Assembly: GCF_001445655.1 (NCBI RefSeq)
Contig: NZ_LNBE01000004.1
Coordinates: forward strand, 1,984,001-2,048,000
Source of the DNA: Streptomyces roseifaciens
GTDB taxonomy: Bacteria > Actinomycetota > Actinomycetes > Streptomycetales > Streptomycetaceae
Length of the DNA: 64,000 bases
Direction of reading: 5' to 3'
The notes under the pieces are model-generated. The model was not told the origin of the DNA and searched no databases. It saw only the letters and a program-made list of their open reading frames with translations. Positions 1 to 8,266 of this stretch are shown here, piece after piece; position 1 is the stretch's first letter; the number at the start of each line of letters is the position of its first letter. The position numbers were made by a program, and so were the translations under genes.

Positions 1-1218
1 CAGATCCATGCAGACCGCGACCGTGCGGATCACGTCCGGGGTGTGGACGAGCAGGGGCGCCAGGAAGTTGACTCCCACCGGCGTCATGGGCCACTCCTTC
101 ACCCAAGCGGTGGAATGACACCAGGGTGCGCGCGTTGACGACTCGCGGGTCTTGGCCTGGAGGTAGGTGGGCTCCATGGCGTCCAGCTCGGCGGGCCAGG
201 CGTTGCGCTGGGTCATGGCCTGGATGTGGTCGATGGGGTGGTCCGGGTCGTACATGGAGTGCACCAGGGACGACAGCCGGCTCTGGCCGAGGGGCTGGCG
301 CACCCGGATGTCGGCCTCGGCGAGCCGGGCGCAGATGTCCGTCAGCTCGCGCGCCATGACCACCGCGAGGCCGCCGTCGCGGTCCAGGCGCCGCTTGCCG
401 CCGTCGTGGCGGGAGGCGCGCGCGATGGCATTGGCCTCGGCGGCCAGCTCGCGGGTGTAGTGCATGCAGGCGACGAGGTAGGCGCGGTGCTGCTCGGAGG
501 AGGTCGACACCATCGACTGCAGCTGGTCGTAGGAGTCCTTGAGCCACTTCGGGGAGTTGACGTCGCCGCGGCGCTCTACGTCCTTGGCGTGGGCGTCCGG
601 GTCGGCGGGGAGCGTGCGGGCCAGCATCTGGATGCGCGTCACGTAGCCGTCGCCGTTGGCCACGTGCTTGAGGAGCGTGCCGAACCGGTCGACCAGCGCC
701 TCCTGGTCCTCGGAGTCGCGCAGGCCAACGCCGGGGCCCTCGATCTCGATCGCCGCGGTGACCGTGCGCCGGTCGGCGTGCAGCAGCACCGCGATCTCGT
801 CGGGGCCGAAGGGCGCCGCGAGCCAGTTGATCCGCCCGATGCCCGGGGGCGGGCCGACCTCGATCTCGCGGCCGTCCATGCGCGTGCCCGCCTCGATGGC
901 GGCGGACCGGTAGGCGGTGCCGCGGCGCAGGGTGCGCTTGAACGAGCGGTTGATCTCGAACCATTTGTAGAACGTGCGGCCCTTGTACGGGACGTACACG
1001 GCGGCCAGCGCCAGCATCGGGAACCCGGTGAGCGTGACGATCCGCAGCGGCAGGACGGGCACCAGCAGGCCGCACATCATGCCGAGGAACGCCCCGGCGA
1101 TGATCAGCGCGATCTCCCCGGTCTCCCGGTTCTTGCCGACGACCGCGTTGGGACGCGCGCGGCCGATCAGATACGTACGGCGGGCCGCGACCGGCTGGGA
1201 CTGGGCCTGGATCGTCAA
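1..1218 (-). CDS. SCO6880-family conjugation/secretion-associated membrane protein (3' end outside window)
   Basis: The reading frame starts at TTG 1218 and stays open to base 1, so the C-terminus is missing. The TTG sits 9 nt after GGAGG and overlaps the TGA stop of the preceding gene, which indicates translational coupling. About residues 35-80 form two adjacent hydrophobic segments, as in PrgI/VirB3-type proteins; the rest is soluble and charged with no motif I can name. The sequence resembles the Streptomyces SCO6880 family found in chromosomal conjugation-like clusters. Its position as the last visible gene of a four-gene minus-strand set suggests a membrane component of a type IV secretion-like apparatus whose ATPases would lie beyond base 1. 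Family assignment is from memory of the sequence pattern. Confidence 0.75.
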   Translation of the reverse strand, partial: MTIQAQSQPVAARRTYLIGRARPNAVVGKNRETGEIALIIAGAFLGMMCGLLVPVLPLRIVTLTGFPMLALAAVYVPYKGRTFYKWFEINRSFKRTLRRGTAYRSAAIEAGTRMDGREIEVGPPPGIGRINWLAAPFGPDEIAVLLHADRRTVTAAIEIEGPGVGLRDSEDQEALVDRFGTLLKHVANGDGYVTRIQMLARTLPADPDAHAKDVERRGDVNSPKWLKDSYDQLQSMVSTSSEQHRAYLVACMHYTRELAAEANAIARASRHDGGKRRLDRDGGLAVVMARELTDICARLAEADIRVRQPLGQSRLSSLVHSMYDPDHPIDHIQAMTQRNAWPAELDAMEPTYLQAKTRESSTRAPWCHSTAWVKEWPMTPVGVNFLAPLLVHTPDVIRTVAVCMDL

Positions 1219-2561
1219 CTCCGCTCACCTCCTGGCGTATTGCTGCGGTTCTGCGCACGCGGCGCGCGGGCGGCGGAATTGCTGCTTCCGTTGCCCCTGT
1301 TGTCGCCGGTGCGGGCGGGGGGCCGGGTGCTGTGGGCGGCGACGCCGCCCGCCACGGAGTCGGCCGGCCGGGGCTGGTGGCCGGTGCCGCCGGAGCCGCC
1401 CGAGCCGCGGGCGCTGTGGGTCGTGATGCCCTGCTTGACCAGGGCGGCGGGCGAGGAGATCACGGCGGCGGCCCGCCGGGACGCCGCGTCGTTGCTCGCG
1501 CTGCGGGTGCTGGCGATCTCGTCGCCGAAGCCGGGCACGAAGCGGTAGATCATCGCACTGGCGAAGATGGCGAGGATGATGATCGCGAGGCCCGAGACCA
1601 CGGCCGAGAAGGAGTTCGGACCCTTGCCGGACGACAGGGCTCCGGCGAGGCCCAGCACGACCACGATGATCGGCTTCACCAGGATCACCGCGATCATGAT
1701 GCCCGCCCAGCGGCGGACGTGGCCCCACATGTTCTTGTCGACGAGCCCCGCGTAGACGGCGGTGCCCAGCAGCGCGCCCACGTAGAGCAGGGCGGCGCGG
1801 ATCACGAGCTCCAGCCAGAGGACGCCTGCGGCGAGCACCGACACCAAGGACACCACGATCAGCATGATCGGGCCGCCGCCGATGCCCTCGCCCTTCTTCA
1901 GGGCGTCCGCGAACGTACCGAAGAAGGCGTCGTTGTTCGCGTTCGTGCCGGTGGCGATGACCTCCGTGACGCCGTCGGTGGCGGACACGAGCGTGTAGAG
2001 GATGAGCGGGGTGAACGCCGAGGCCAGCACCGTGAGCCAGAGGAAGCCGACGGCCTCCGTGAACGCCTCGGTGAAGGGCACGCCGCGCACGGCACGCTTG
2101 GCCACGGCCAGCAGCCAGAGGACGAGCGTGAGCACGGTGGAGGCGGCGAAGACCACGGCGTACTGCCGCAGGAAGGTGGCGTTGGTGAAGTCCACGTTCC
2201 CGGTGGCCTCGACGGCGCCGGACAGCTTCCGGATGATCCAGGAGGCGGCGTCGGCGCAGCCCTTCGCGAGGGAGGCGAGGGGGTCGAGGGCGGTTTGGGG
2301 GTCGGGGGCGGAGGGGGACGAACTCTTGCCGTCCTTGCCCTGGCAGATGCTCTTGGCCTGGCCCACGATGAGGTCGCAGGGGTCGCTGCCGCCCTGGCTG
2401 GGGCTCGACGAGGGGGCCGGGGCCGACGGCGGGGCCGATGGCGGCGTTGACGGCGGAGGCGTGGGGTCTGCAGCGGCCCGCGAGGCCAGCGCGGTCACTG
2501 CCAACTGGACGGACACCACTGCCGCCGTCAGGGAGAGGCTGCGGCGACGGCTACCTGGCAT
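1215..2561 (-). CDS. Polytopic membrane protein, TrbL/VirB6-like
   Basis: This 448-residue protein starts at ATG 2561, overlapping the end of the upstream gene by 11 nt. It has an Arg-rich N-terminus and a signal sequence ending near ASRAAA, followed by a Pro/Ser-rich linker (about residues 30-65), a Cys-containing segment, then six or so hydrophobic helices (about residues 125-350) and a long polar C-terminal tail. A signal peptide followed by a multi-helix block and a disordered tail is typical of VirB6/TrbL-like channel components of Gram-positive type IV secretion systems. The gene lies in a tightly overlapping set with a single-pass VirB8-like protein upstream and the SCO6880-family protein downstream. 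The topology is visible; the channel role is inferred. Confidence 0.7.
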   Translation of the reverse strand: MPGSRRRSLSLTAAVVSVQLAVTALASRAAADPTPPPSTPPSAPPSAPAPSSSPSQGGSDPCDLIVGQAKSICQGKDGKSSSPSAPDPQTALDPLASLAKGCADAASWIIRKLSGAVEATGNVDFTNATFLRQYAVVFAASTVLTLVLWLLAVAKRAVRGVPFTEAFTEAVGFLWLTVLASAFTPLILYTLVSATDGVTEVIATGTNANNDAFFGTFADALKKGEGIGGGPIMLIVVSLVSVLAAGVLWLELVIRAALLYVGALLGTAVYAGLVDKNMWGHVRRWAGIMIAVILVKPIIVVVLGLAGALSSGKGPNSFSAVVSGLAIIILAIFASAMIYRFVPGFGDEIASTRSASNDAASRRAAAVISSPAALVKQGITTHSARGSGGSGGTGHQPRPADSVAGGVAAHSTRPPARTGDNRGNGSSNSAARAPRAQNRSNTPGGERS

Positions 2562-3396
2562 AAGTGAACCCTCCGTACCCGTTGACCGCGTTGGTGATCT
2601 CGTCGGCGCTCGAAGCGCGGATGTCGCCGCTGACCGGCGCGGGTCCCTGCTTCTGGTCGGACGAGCCGAGCTTCCAGTCGCCGTTCGTCCAGCGGAGCTT
2701 CTGGATGATGGTGAACCAGGTCTGGGCGACCGGCTTGGTCGAGCCCTGCCCGGCGAGACCGACCAGGCCCGTGCACCAGACCTCGACGGTGGCCTCGGAT
2801 TCACTGAAGGCGGTGGTCTTCGTGCCGACGGGGACCGTGCGGGAGACGAACGTCTGGCCCTTCGGGGCGGAGCCGTCCGGGTTGAGGCCGAGGTTCTTGA
2901 AGAAGTCGGCGGTGTAGGCCTTGTCCAGCTTGCCCTGGAGGTCACGAGCGGTCTCGGGCGTGTGGATCGCATCCACGATCGCGTGCCGTGACTCCTCCTT
3001 GAACATCCCGTCCCCCCCGAGCGCCACCGCGAAGTTCGCCGCAGCCGACTGCGCCCCCTGCTCGGTCCGGGCAAAACCGGAGGCGATGCCTCCGTTCTTG
3101 CCCCCCACCGGCTTGACCCCCGACGGAGCCGTCGCCTCCGCGCTGACCTCGTCCCCGCTCTTCTCCGCGTCGTTCGAGTCGGACCCGCCGCCTCTGTTGG
3201 CGAAGGCGATGGCCGCGATGAGCAGGACCACGACGCCCACGACCGTGATCATGTTCCGGCTGGAGAACCCCGCGCGGCCGCCACGGCCCCCGCCGCGGCC
3301 CCGGCGGGGGCCGTACGGATCGCCCTCGCCCTCCGGCAGCCGGGTGCGGGTCAGGCCGTGGTCCTCGTCGTCGTAACCGTCCTCGCCGAGACTCAT
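2551..3396 (-). CDS. Single-pass membrane protein with extracytoplasmic domain, VirB8/TcpC-like
   Basis: The chosen start is ATG 3396, which has AGGGG 9 nt upstream; a GTG three codons earlier has no spacing for a ribosome-binding site. The 281-residue protein has an acidic then Gly/Arg-rich cytoplasmic N-terminus (to about residue 48), one transmembrane helix (about 49-67, MITVVGVVVLLIAAIAF), a polar linker, and a folded outer domain of about 190 residues containing one Cys. This layout matches VirB8/TcpC-type conjugation proteins with an NTF2-like outer domain. Overlap with the next gene and the same order as other Streptomyces clusters support a structural role in a secretion or conjugation apparatus. 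I cannot confirm the fold from sequence alone. Confidence 0.7.
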   Translation of the reverse strand: MSLGEDGYDDEDHGLTRTRLPEGEGDPYGPRRGRGGGRGGRAGFSSRNMITVVGVVVLLIAAIAFANRGGGSDSNDAEKSGDEVSAEATAPSGVKPVGGKNGGIASGFARTEQGAQSAAANFAVALGGDGMFKEESRHAIVDAIHTPETARDLQGKLDKAYTADFFKNLGLNPDGSAPKGQTFVSRTVPVGTKTTAFSESEATVEVWCTGLVGLAGQGSTKPVAQTWFTIIQKLRWTNGDWKLGSSDQKQGPAPVSGDIRASSADEITNAVNGYGGFTYAR

Positions 3397-3604
3397 AGCG
3401 CGCACGTCCCCTCATACGTCGTCGCCGCAGTGGCACCCGCATATGACGGTAGCGGCGGGAGGGGAATCCCGGGGGAGGGGGACGAAGGGGTGTGAGGGGG
3501 CATCAGGTGGCAGCCTCGGGTGCGGGGGGAATCGGGGACGAGAGGGTCTGCGCGGGGACGATGCGCGAGGGGGCAGGTGGCAGGGGGCGGACCCCGGCCG
3601 GGGC

Positions 3605-3637
3605 GGGGGTGCCGGGCGCGTGACGCCCGTGCGCCCC
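3605..3637 (-). terminator. GC-rich hairpin after the small membrane gene
   Basis: An imperfect stem (GGGGGTGCCGGGCG, loop CGTGA, then CGCCCGTGCGCCCCC) lies directly downstream of the stop of the 3643-3951 gene on the minus strand. There is no T-run. It could attenuate transcription into the next gene. The rest of 3397-3642 shows no gene. Confidence 0.35.
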
Positions 3638-3642
3638 CGTGC

Positions 3643-3951
3643 TCAGACGGCCATGCCGTAGACGATGGTGAAGAGGGTGCCGAGCGAGCCGATGATGAAG
3701 ACGCCGGTCAGCCCGGCGACGATCAGACCCTTGCCCTGCTCGGCGCTGAAGGTGTCGCGCAGGGCGGTCGCGCCGATCCGCTGCTTCGCCGCGCCCCAGA
3801 TCGCGATGGCGAGGCACAACAGGATCGCCACGGCCATGATGACCTCGATCATCACGCGAGCCTCGTTGCCCAGGCTACCGAACGGCCCCCAGTTCGGGGC
3901 GATTCCGCCAATAATGGTGTTGATGTCGCCCTTGCCGGCCGCCAAAAACAT
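3643..3951 (-). CDS. Small two-helix membrane protein, VirB2/TrbC-like
   Basis: This 102-residue protein has two hydrophobic segments, about residues 33-52 and 74-98, separated by a short basic loop, which is the layout of VirB2/TrbC pilin-like subunits and of PrgI-like conjugation proteins. I chose ATG 3951, with GGTGAG 6 nt upstream; an in-frame TTG two codons earlier is also possible. It is the first gene of the minus-strand conjugation-like set and is separated from the next gene by 246 nt containing a hairpin, so it may be made at a higher level, as expected for a structural subunit. Function is inferred from topology and position. Confidence 0.65.
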   Translation of the reverse strand: MFLAAGKGDINTIIGGIAPNWGPFGSLGNEARVMIEVIMAVAILLCLAIAIWGAAKQRIGATALRDTFSAEQGKGLIVAGLTGVFIIGSLGTLFTIVYGMAV

Positions 3952-4016
3952 GTGCAACTCACCGCCCCTAATGGGTTGTTGTCATCGCCCTCACCACTGG
4001 GCAAAGGTCAGGACCT

Positions 4017-4031
4017 ATCTTCGCCGAAGAT
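4017..4031. promoter_or_regulatory. Palindrome ATCTTCG-C-CGAAGAT in the divergent promoter gap
   Basis: A perfect 7+1+7 inverted repeat lies 66 nt upstream of the small membrane gene on the minus strand and about 300 nt upstream of the kinase gene. The whole gap 3952-4326 (375 bases) contains no convincing gene; it should hold promoters for both directions. The palindrome is the only clear operator-like element in it. Its binding protein is unknown. Confidence 0.35.
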
Positions 4032-4326
4032 CCCGCCCCAGCATGTCGACTTGGCGGCATTTCTTGGCGGAACTCGTACGCATGCTCCCCGTAGGCCCCT
4101 GACCTGCGGCGCAAGGCGATGTCAGTGGGTACTCCTAAGGTGACTCTGTGTATCACGGGTGTCGGCGGCGGGCAATCATCGGTGGAGCAGGGGGGCGTGG
4201 GGATGTTCGGACGACTGTGTGTTCGGTCGGTACGCTGTCCCGAGCGCCGCCCGGGTGCGGATCGCATCTCGGGGCCGTCGGGCCGGCTCGCGCGCTACGG
4301 GGGCATCGAGATCAAGGGTGGTACGG

Positions 4327-5811
4327 GTGCTGGTTGCCGATCGCTACCGGCTGGAGGAGCTGCTCGGCCGCGGTGGCATGGGCGAAGTCTGGCAGGCTCA
4401 GGACGAGGTGCTGGGCCGTCAGGTCGCCGTGAAGCTGCTGCTGGGCGACGACGGCGACGAATCCGCCGCCTCCCGCTTCCGGCTGGAGGCGCAGACCGCC
4501 GCGCGCCTGAACCATCCTCAGGTCGTCGCCGTCTACGACTTCGGGTCCTGGGACGGGCGCTTCTATCTCGTGATGGAGCTGGTCAGGGGCCCCAGCCTCG
4601 CCCAGGAGCTGTCCTCGCGCGGCCCGCTCGCCCCGCGCCGCGTGGCCCGCATCGCCGCGCAGTCCGCGGCGGGCCTGGCCGCGGCGCACCGCCAGGGCGT
4701 CGTCCACCGCGACATCAAGCCCGGCAATCTGATGCTCGACGCCGACGACACCCTGAAGATCGGCGATTTCGGCATCGCCCGCTTCGTGGACGAGACCTCC
4801 GCCGCGTTGACGCGGGTCGGCCAGATCGTCGGCACGAGCACCTACCTCGCCCCGGAGCGGGCCCTGGGCAAGGTCGCCGGCCCCGCCTCGGACGTCTACG
4901 CCCTGGGCTGTGTGATCTACCAGCTGCTGGCGGGCCAGCCGCCCTTCTGGGCGGACAGCCCCACCGCGCTGCTCTACCTCCACGTGGACACGCCCCCCGT
5001 GCCGCCCCGCCAGCACCGGGCGGACCTGCCGCCCGCCTTCGAGGCGTATCTGCTGCGGATGCTCGCCAAGAAGCCGGAGGACCGGCCGTCGGCGCAGGAG
5101 GTGGCCGACTGGTTCGCCGGGCCTTCGTGGGAGGAGCCGCCCCGGCCCGTACGGACGCCGATGCCGGCTCCGGTGCCTTCCTCCGTGCCCGCAGCCGGGC
5201 CCGGTGCGGTGAGTGTGCCGCCCCCGCCCTCGGTGCAGCCTGCAGTGGGGCGTGGTGCGGCCGTGCCCCCGCCCCATGCCGCCCCGCGCCACGGCGCCCC
5301 GTCTCACGGCGCCCCGTCCCACGGCTTCCCGGCACCGGCCCCGGTGCCGGCCCCTGCGCCCGCCGCTCCGGCGCCGGGCCACCGCCGGAGCACCGGCGGA
5401 GGCAGGAGGCCCCAGGGCACGGGCCCGGGCACGGGCATACGGGCGTCCCAGGGCATACGCGGCATACGCAGCCCCAAGGTGCTGCTCAGTGCCGTGGCGG
5501 GCGTCGTGGCGTTCCTGGTGGCGGCCTTGATCGGCGCGTCCGTGTTCGGCGGCTCGGGTGGCGAGACGGGCTCGCAGCGGCCCGAGGCGCAGCCGTCGGA
5601 GTCGGCGGAGCGCGCGCCGGGCGGGCATCCCGAAGCGCCGAAGGTCGTGCCGGCCGAGGCGGTTCCGCCGTCGTCCCGGCCGTCGCCGTCCGGCTCCCGC
5701 AAGCCGAAGAAGGACCGCAAGAAGTCCACGGACAGCAGGGACGGCAAGGACGGCAGGGACACCAAGGACTCCGGCAGCCGCAGCCGCGATGCCGACGAGG
5801 ACGACGACTGA
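4327..5811 (+). CDS. Serine/threonine protein kinase (PknB/Hanks type), membrane anchored
   Basis: This is a eukaryotic-type protein kinase of 494 residues. Visible motifs are the glycine loop GRGGMGEVW (about 14-22), Lys36 in VAVK, the catalytic loop HRDIKPGN (Asp about 129), DFG (about 147) and the APE-like element APE in TYLAPERA. The kinase domain ends near residue 270 and is followed by a long Pro/Ala/His-rich linker, one transmembrane helix (about 382-405, VLLSAVAGVVAFLVAALIGA) and a Lys/Ser/Asp-rich outer tail without PASTA repeats. GTG 4327 has AAGGG 8 nt upstream; GTG 4318 is an alternative. It sits between conjugation-like genes and a peptidoglycan hydrolase, so it may phosphorylate envelope or transfer proteins, but the target is not evident. 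Confidence 0.9.
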   Translation: MLVADRYRLEELLGRGGMGEVWQAQDEVLGRQVAVKLLLGDDGDESAASRFRLEAQTAARLNHPQVVAVYDFGSWDGRFYLVMELVRGPSLAQELSSRGPLAPRRVARIAAQSAAGLAAAHRQGVVHRDIKPGNLMLDADDTLKIGDFGIARFVDETSAALTRVGQIVGTSTYLAPERALGKVAGPASDVYALGCVIYQLLAGQPPFWADSPTALLYLHVDTPPVPPRQHRADLPPAFEAYLLRMLAKKPEDRPSAQEVADWFAGPSWEEPPRPVRTPMPAPVPSSVPAAGPGAVSVPPPPSVQPAVGRGAAVPPPHAAPRHGAPSHGAPSHGFPAPAPVPAPAPAAPAPGHRRSTGGGRRPQGTGPGTGIRASQGIRGIRSPKVLLSAVAGVVAFLVAALIGASVFGGSGGETGSQRPEAQPSESAERAPGGHPEAPKVVPAEAVPPSSRPSPSGSRKPKKDRKKSTDSRDGKDGRDTKDSGSRSRDADEDDD

Positions 5812-5854
5812 GGGCGGTTGCCCCACAGCCGGCGTCACCCGTCCGTGGCCTGCC

Positions 5855-6064
5855 TCACTCCCCGGCGACGTCCTCCACGAAGTGGTCGAACTCCCCGGCC
5901 CTGACCCCCAGGACGAAGGCGTCCCACTTGGCGGCGGTGGTGGTCACCACGGTCTCGGGTTCGGTGTTCGTCCGCAGGTGGACGTCGCCGTCGTCACCGA
6001 AGGCGATCTCCAGGTACTCGGTCTCGTCGCCCTCGGTCACCGGAATCCAGTTGAGCTCCGCCAT
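5855..6064 (-). CDS. DUF397 family protein
   Basis: This 69-residue acidic protein fits the DUF397 family, whose members usually follow an XRE-family regulator and, in several systems, act with an HATPase protein. ATG 6064 is preceded by GAGGAGGGCCC, a good ribosome-binding site. No XRE gene adjoins it here, so it is an orphan copy. An XRE regulator of the type normally paired with DUF397 lies at 55155-56015 without a DUF397 partner, but nothing in the sequence links the two. Confidence 0.7.
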   Translation of the reverse strand: MAELNWIPVTEGDETEYLEIAFGDDGDVHLRTNTEPETVVTTTAAKWDAFVLGVRAGEFDHFVEDVAGE

Positions 6065-6206
6065 GGGCCCTCCTCGGCACTCCCGTGTCACTCCCGTCAC
6101 GCCCTCACGGTAGCGCGTCCCCCGTGACCGGGCCGGATCTGCACGCTCGTTGACGGATCGATAGAAATTGCGGATACGCATCGGGTCGTTGGGGGAGGAT
6201 TGCGGG

Positions 6207-7217
6207 GTGCGGAAGCTCTGGGTGGGCATGGGTGTGGGCATCGCGATGTGCCTGTGTTTCATCGGGCTGCTCGTGATCGGCGTGTACACCGCGGCCTCGA
6301 ATCTGCTCGGAGGCGGCGGCGGAGGCGGCTCCGTGGGCCTGGCCAAGGGCGCCGTGCCGGATCAGTACCAGAGCCTCGTGCAGAAGTGGGGCAACCTCTG
6401 CCCCGCGCTCAACCCGGCGATCCTGGCGGCGCAGATCTATTCGGAGAGCGCCTGGAACCCCAAGGCCGTGAGCCCGGCGGATGCCCGCGGGATAGCCCAG
6501 TTCATCCCGGGCACCTGGGACGCCCACGCCATCGACGCCAACGGCGACGGCAGGAAGGACATCTGGGATCCGCAGGACGCCATCCCGTCGGCGGCCGTCT
6601 ACGACTGCGAGCTCTCGAAGTACGTCAAGGACGTCCCCGGCGACCTCGCGGACAACATGCTCGCGTCGTACAACGCCGGTTCGTACGCGGTGATCCAGCA
6701 CCGCGGGATCCCGCCCTACCGCGAGACGCAGGGGTACGTCCGTTCCATCCGCACGCTGGAGAAGAGCTTCGCCCGGCCCGTCGGCAGGGTCGCGCCCTCG
6801 CAGCAGGCCGCCGGAGCGATCTACTACGCGCAGGAGAAGCTCGGCACGCCGTATCTGTGGGGCGGCGACGGCACCACCGAGGACAACGGGCGGTTCGACT
6901 GCTCGGGCCTGACCAAGGCGGCGTACGAATCGGTGGGCATCACCCTGCCCCGCGTCGCCAACGACCAGTGGAACGCGGGCCCGCACCCCAAGCGGAATGA
7001 GCTACTCCCGGGCGACCTCGTGTTCTTCGCCAACGACTTGAAGGACCCGCGCTCCATCCACCACGTGGGGATCTACGTGGGCGGCGGCCAGATGATCAAC
7101 GCCCCTTACACGGGGGCCGTGATCCGCTTCGACAAGATCGACATGCCGGACTACATCGGGGCGACCCGGGTCACCCAGGATGGCGCGAAAGCATTGCCCG
7201 CGGCCAACGCCGCATGA
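6207..7217 (+). CDS. Bifunctional lytic transglycosylase / NlpC-P60 peptidase
   Basis: The 336-residue protein starts at GTG 6207, 8 nt after GGAGG. It has an N-terminal membrane anchor (about 5-30), a Gly-rich linker, an SLT lytic transglycosylase domain (about 55-175, catalytic Glu in AQIYSESAW and the ARGIAQF motif) and an NlpC/P60 endopeptidase domain (about 200-325, catalytic Cys in RFDCSGL and His in IHHVGIYVG). SLT plus NlpC/P60 fusions serve as VirB1/CwlT-like wall-opening enzymes of Gram-positive conjugation systems. Its location beside the minus-strand conjugation-like genes supports that role; general cell-wall turnover is the alternative. Confidence 0.9.
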   Translation: MRKLWVGMGVGIAMCLCFIGLLVIGVYTAASNLLGGGGGGGSVGLAKGAVPDQYQSLVQKWGNLCPALNPAILAAQIYSESAWNPKAVSPADARGIAQFIPGTWDAHAIDANGDGRKDIWDPQDAIPSAAVYDCELSKYVKDVPGDLADNMLASYNAGSYAVIQHRGIPPYRETQGYVRSIRTLEKSFARPVGRVAPSQQAAGAIYYAQEKLGTPYLWGGDGTTEDNGRFDCSGLTKAAYESVGITLPRVANDQWNAGPHPKRNELLPGDLVFFANDLKDPRSIHHVGIYVGGGQMINAPYTGAVIRFDKIDMPDYIGATRVTQDGAKALPAANAA

Positions 7218-7285
7218 ACGCTCCAGGACGAACTGCGACGATGGGTCACCCTTCCATAACGTCCTGGTGATCATTGGGAGAAGAG

Positions 7286-7315
7286 TGGAACGCCCGGCCG
7301 GAGTGGGGCGTTCCA
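7286..7315 (+). terminator. Hairpin after the peptidoglycan hydrolase gene
   Basis: A perfect 10-bp stem (TGGAACGCCC / GGGCGTTCCA) with a 10-nt loop lies 68 nt past the stop of the hydrolase gene. No T-run follows. Confidence 0.5.
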
Positions 7316-7421
7316 TGGGAGTGGGAAAGCAGCGCCACTGGGCGGGGGCTACAGCGACGCACGGACCACGGGGGTCGGCAGCTGGACGTAGCGACAGGCG
7401 ACAGATAAGGGGCCACGGCAC

Positions 7422-8162
7422 ATGGCTGGACTCGCGATGGGGTACCCCATGACGGAGGCCAGGGGCGGGTCGAACCCCGACACCAGCACGCTGTACGACA
7501 TCAACGGCCTCGCCAAGGACGCCCCCGGCTGGCTCGACCGCACGATGGAGTTCATCGGCGAGTACGGGATCATCCTGGGCCTCGCCGTCCTCATGCTCTT
7601 CGCCTGGTGGAGCCTGCGCCGCCGGCAGGACGCGCCGGCCGCCGTCGCCGCGCTGCTGTGGGCGCCGCTCGCCGCCGGCATCGCCCTCCTCGTCAACATC
7701 CCGATCCGCGGCTTCGTGAAGCGGCCCCGGCCCTTCCTGGACCACACGGGCCTGGAAGTGCTGGTCAAGGGCAAGACCGACTACTCCTTCGTCAGCGACC
7801 ACGCGACGCTGACGATGGCGATCGGCGTGGCCCTCTTCGTCGCCAACCGCAAGTACGGCCTGATCGGAATCGGCCTGGCCTTCCTCGAGGGCTTCTGCCG
7901 CGTCTACATGGGCGTGCACTACCCGACGGACGTGATCGGCGGCCTCGCCCTGGGCACGGCCGTCGCGCTCCTCCTGGCGCCGCTGGCGATGATGCTGCTG
8001 ACCCCGCTCACGCGCGCGGTCGCGCGGACGCGTGCGGCCTGGCTGGTCCGCTCGGACCGCCCGCTCGCGCCGCCCCTCGCGGCGGCGGAGGCCCCGGTCG
8101 CCGGAACCGCCGACGCGGAGCGGGGCGTGCCCCGGCACCGGGACAACGACCTCGCGGCGTAG
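7422..8162 (+). CDS. PAP2-family membrane phosphatase
   Basis: This 246-residue integral membrane protein has the three PAP2 signature blocks: KRPRPF (about residue 105), SDHA (about 126, in place of PSGH) and RVYMGVHYPTDV (about 161-172). Five to six hydrophobic segments surround them. PAP2 enzymes dephosphorylate lipid phosphates such as undecaprenyl pyrophosphate or phosphatidic acid at the membrane. SDHA instead of SGH is common in undecaprenyl-diphosphatase-like members. ATG 7422 is preceded by AAGGGG at 9 nt. It stands alone between two hairpins and is probably monocistronic. Confidence 0.85.
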   Translation: MAGLAMGYPMTEARGGSNPDTSTLYDINGLAKDAPGWLDRTMEFIGEYGIILGLAVLMLFAWWSLRRRQDAPAAVAALLWAPLAAGIALLVNIPIRGFVKRPRPFLDHTGLEVLVKGKTDYSFVSDHATLTMAIGVALFVANRKYGLIGIGLAFLEGFCRVYMGVHYPTDVIGGLALGTAVALLLAPLAMMLLTPLTRAVARTRAAWLVRSDRPLAPPLAAAEAPVAGTADAERGVPRHRDNDLAA

Positions 8163-8200
8163 CGCCTCGCCGGCGGGTCACGGGGTTACGCACGCGGTGC

Positions 8201-8229
8201 GGGGCCCGGCTTCCGCCGGACCGGGCCCC
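8201..8229. terminator. Hairpin between convergent genes
   Basis: GGGGCCCGG and CCGGGCCCC form a perfect 9-bp stem in the gap between the PAP2 gene (plus) and the oxidoreductase gene (minus), so it could end transcription from both sides. Confidence 0.55.
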
Positions 8230-8266
8230 CTCGCGCCGAGGGCGTTCCCGCGCCGTGGGCGCGAGC

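Noticed and set aside
6105..6986. A 293-codon minus-strand frame over the SLT-NlpC/P60 gene
   Set aside because: Antisense to complete SLT and NlpC/P60 motifs in the plus-strand frame.
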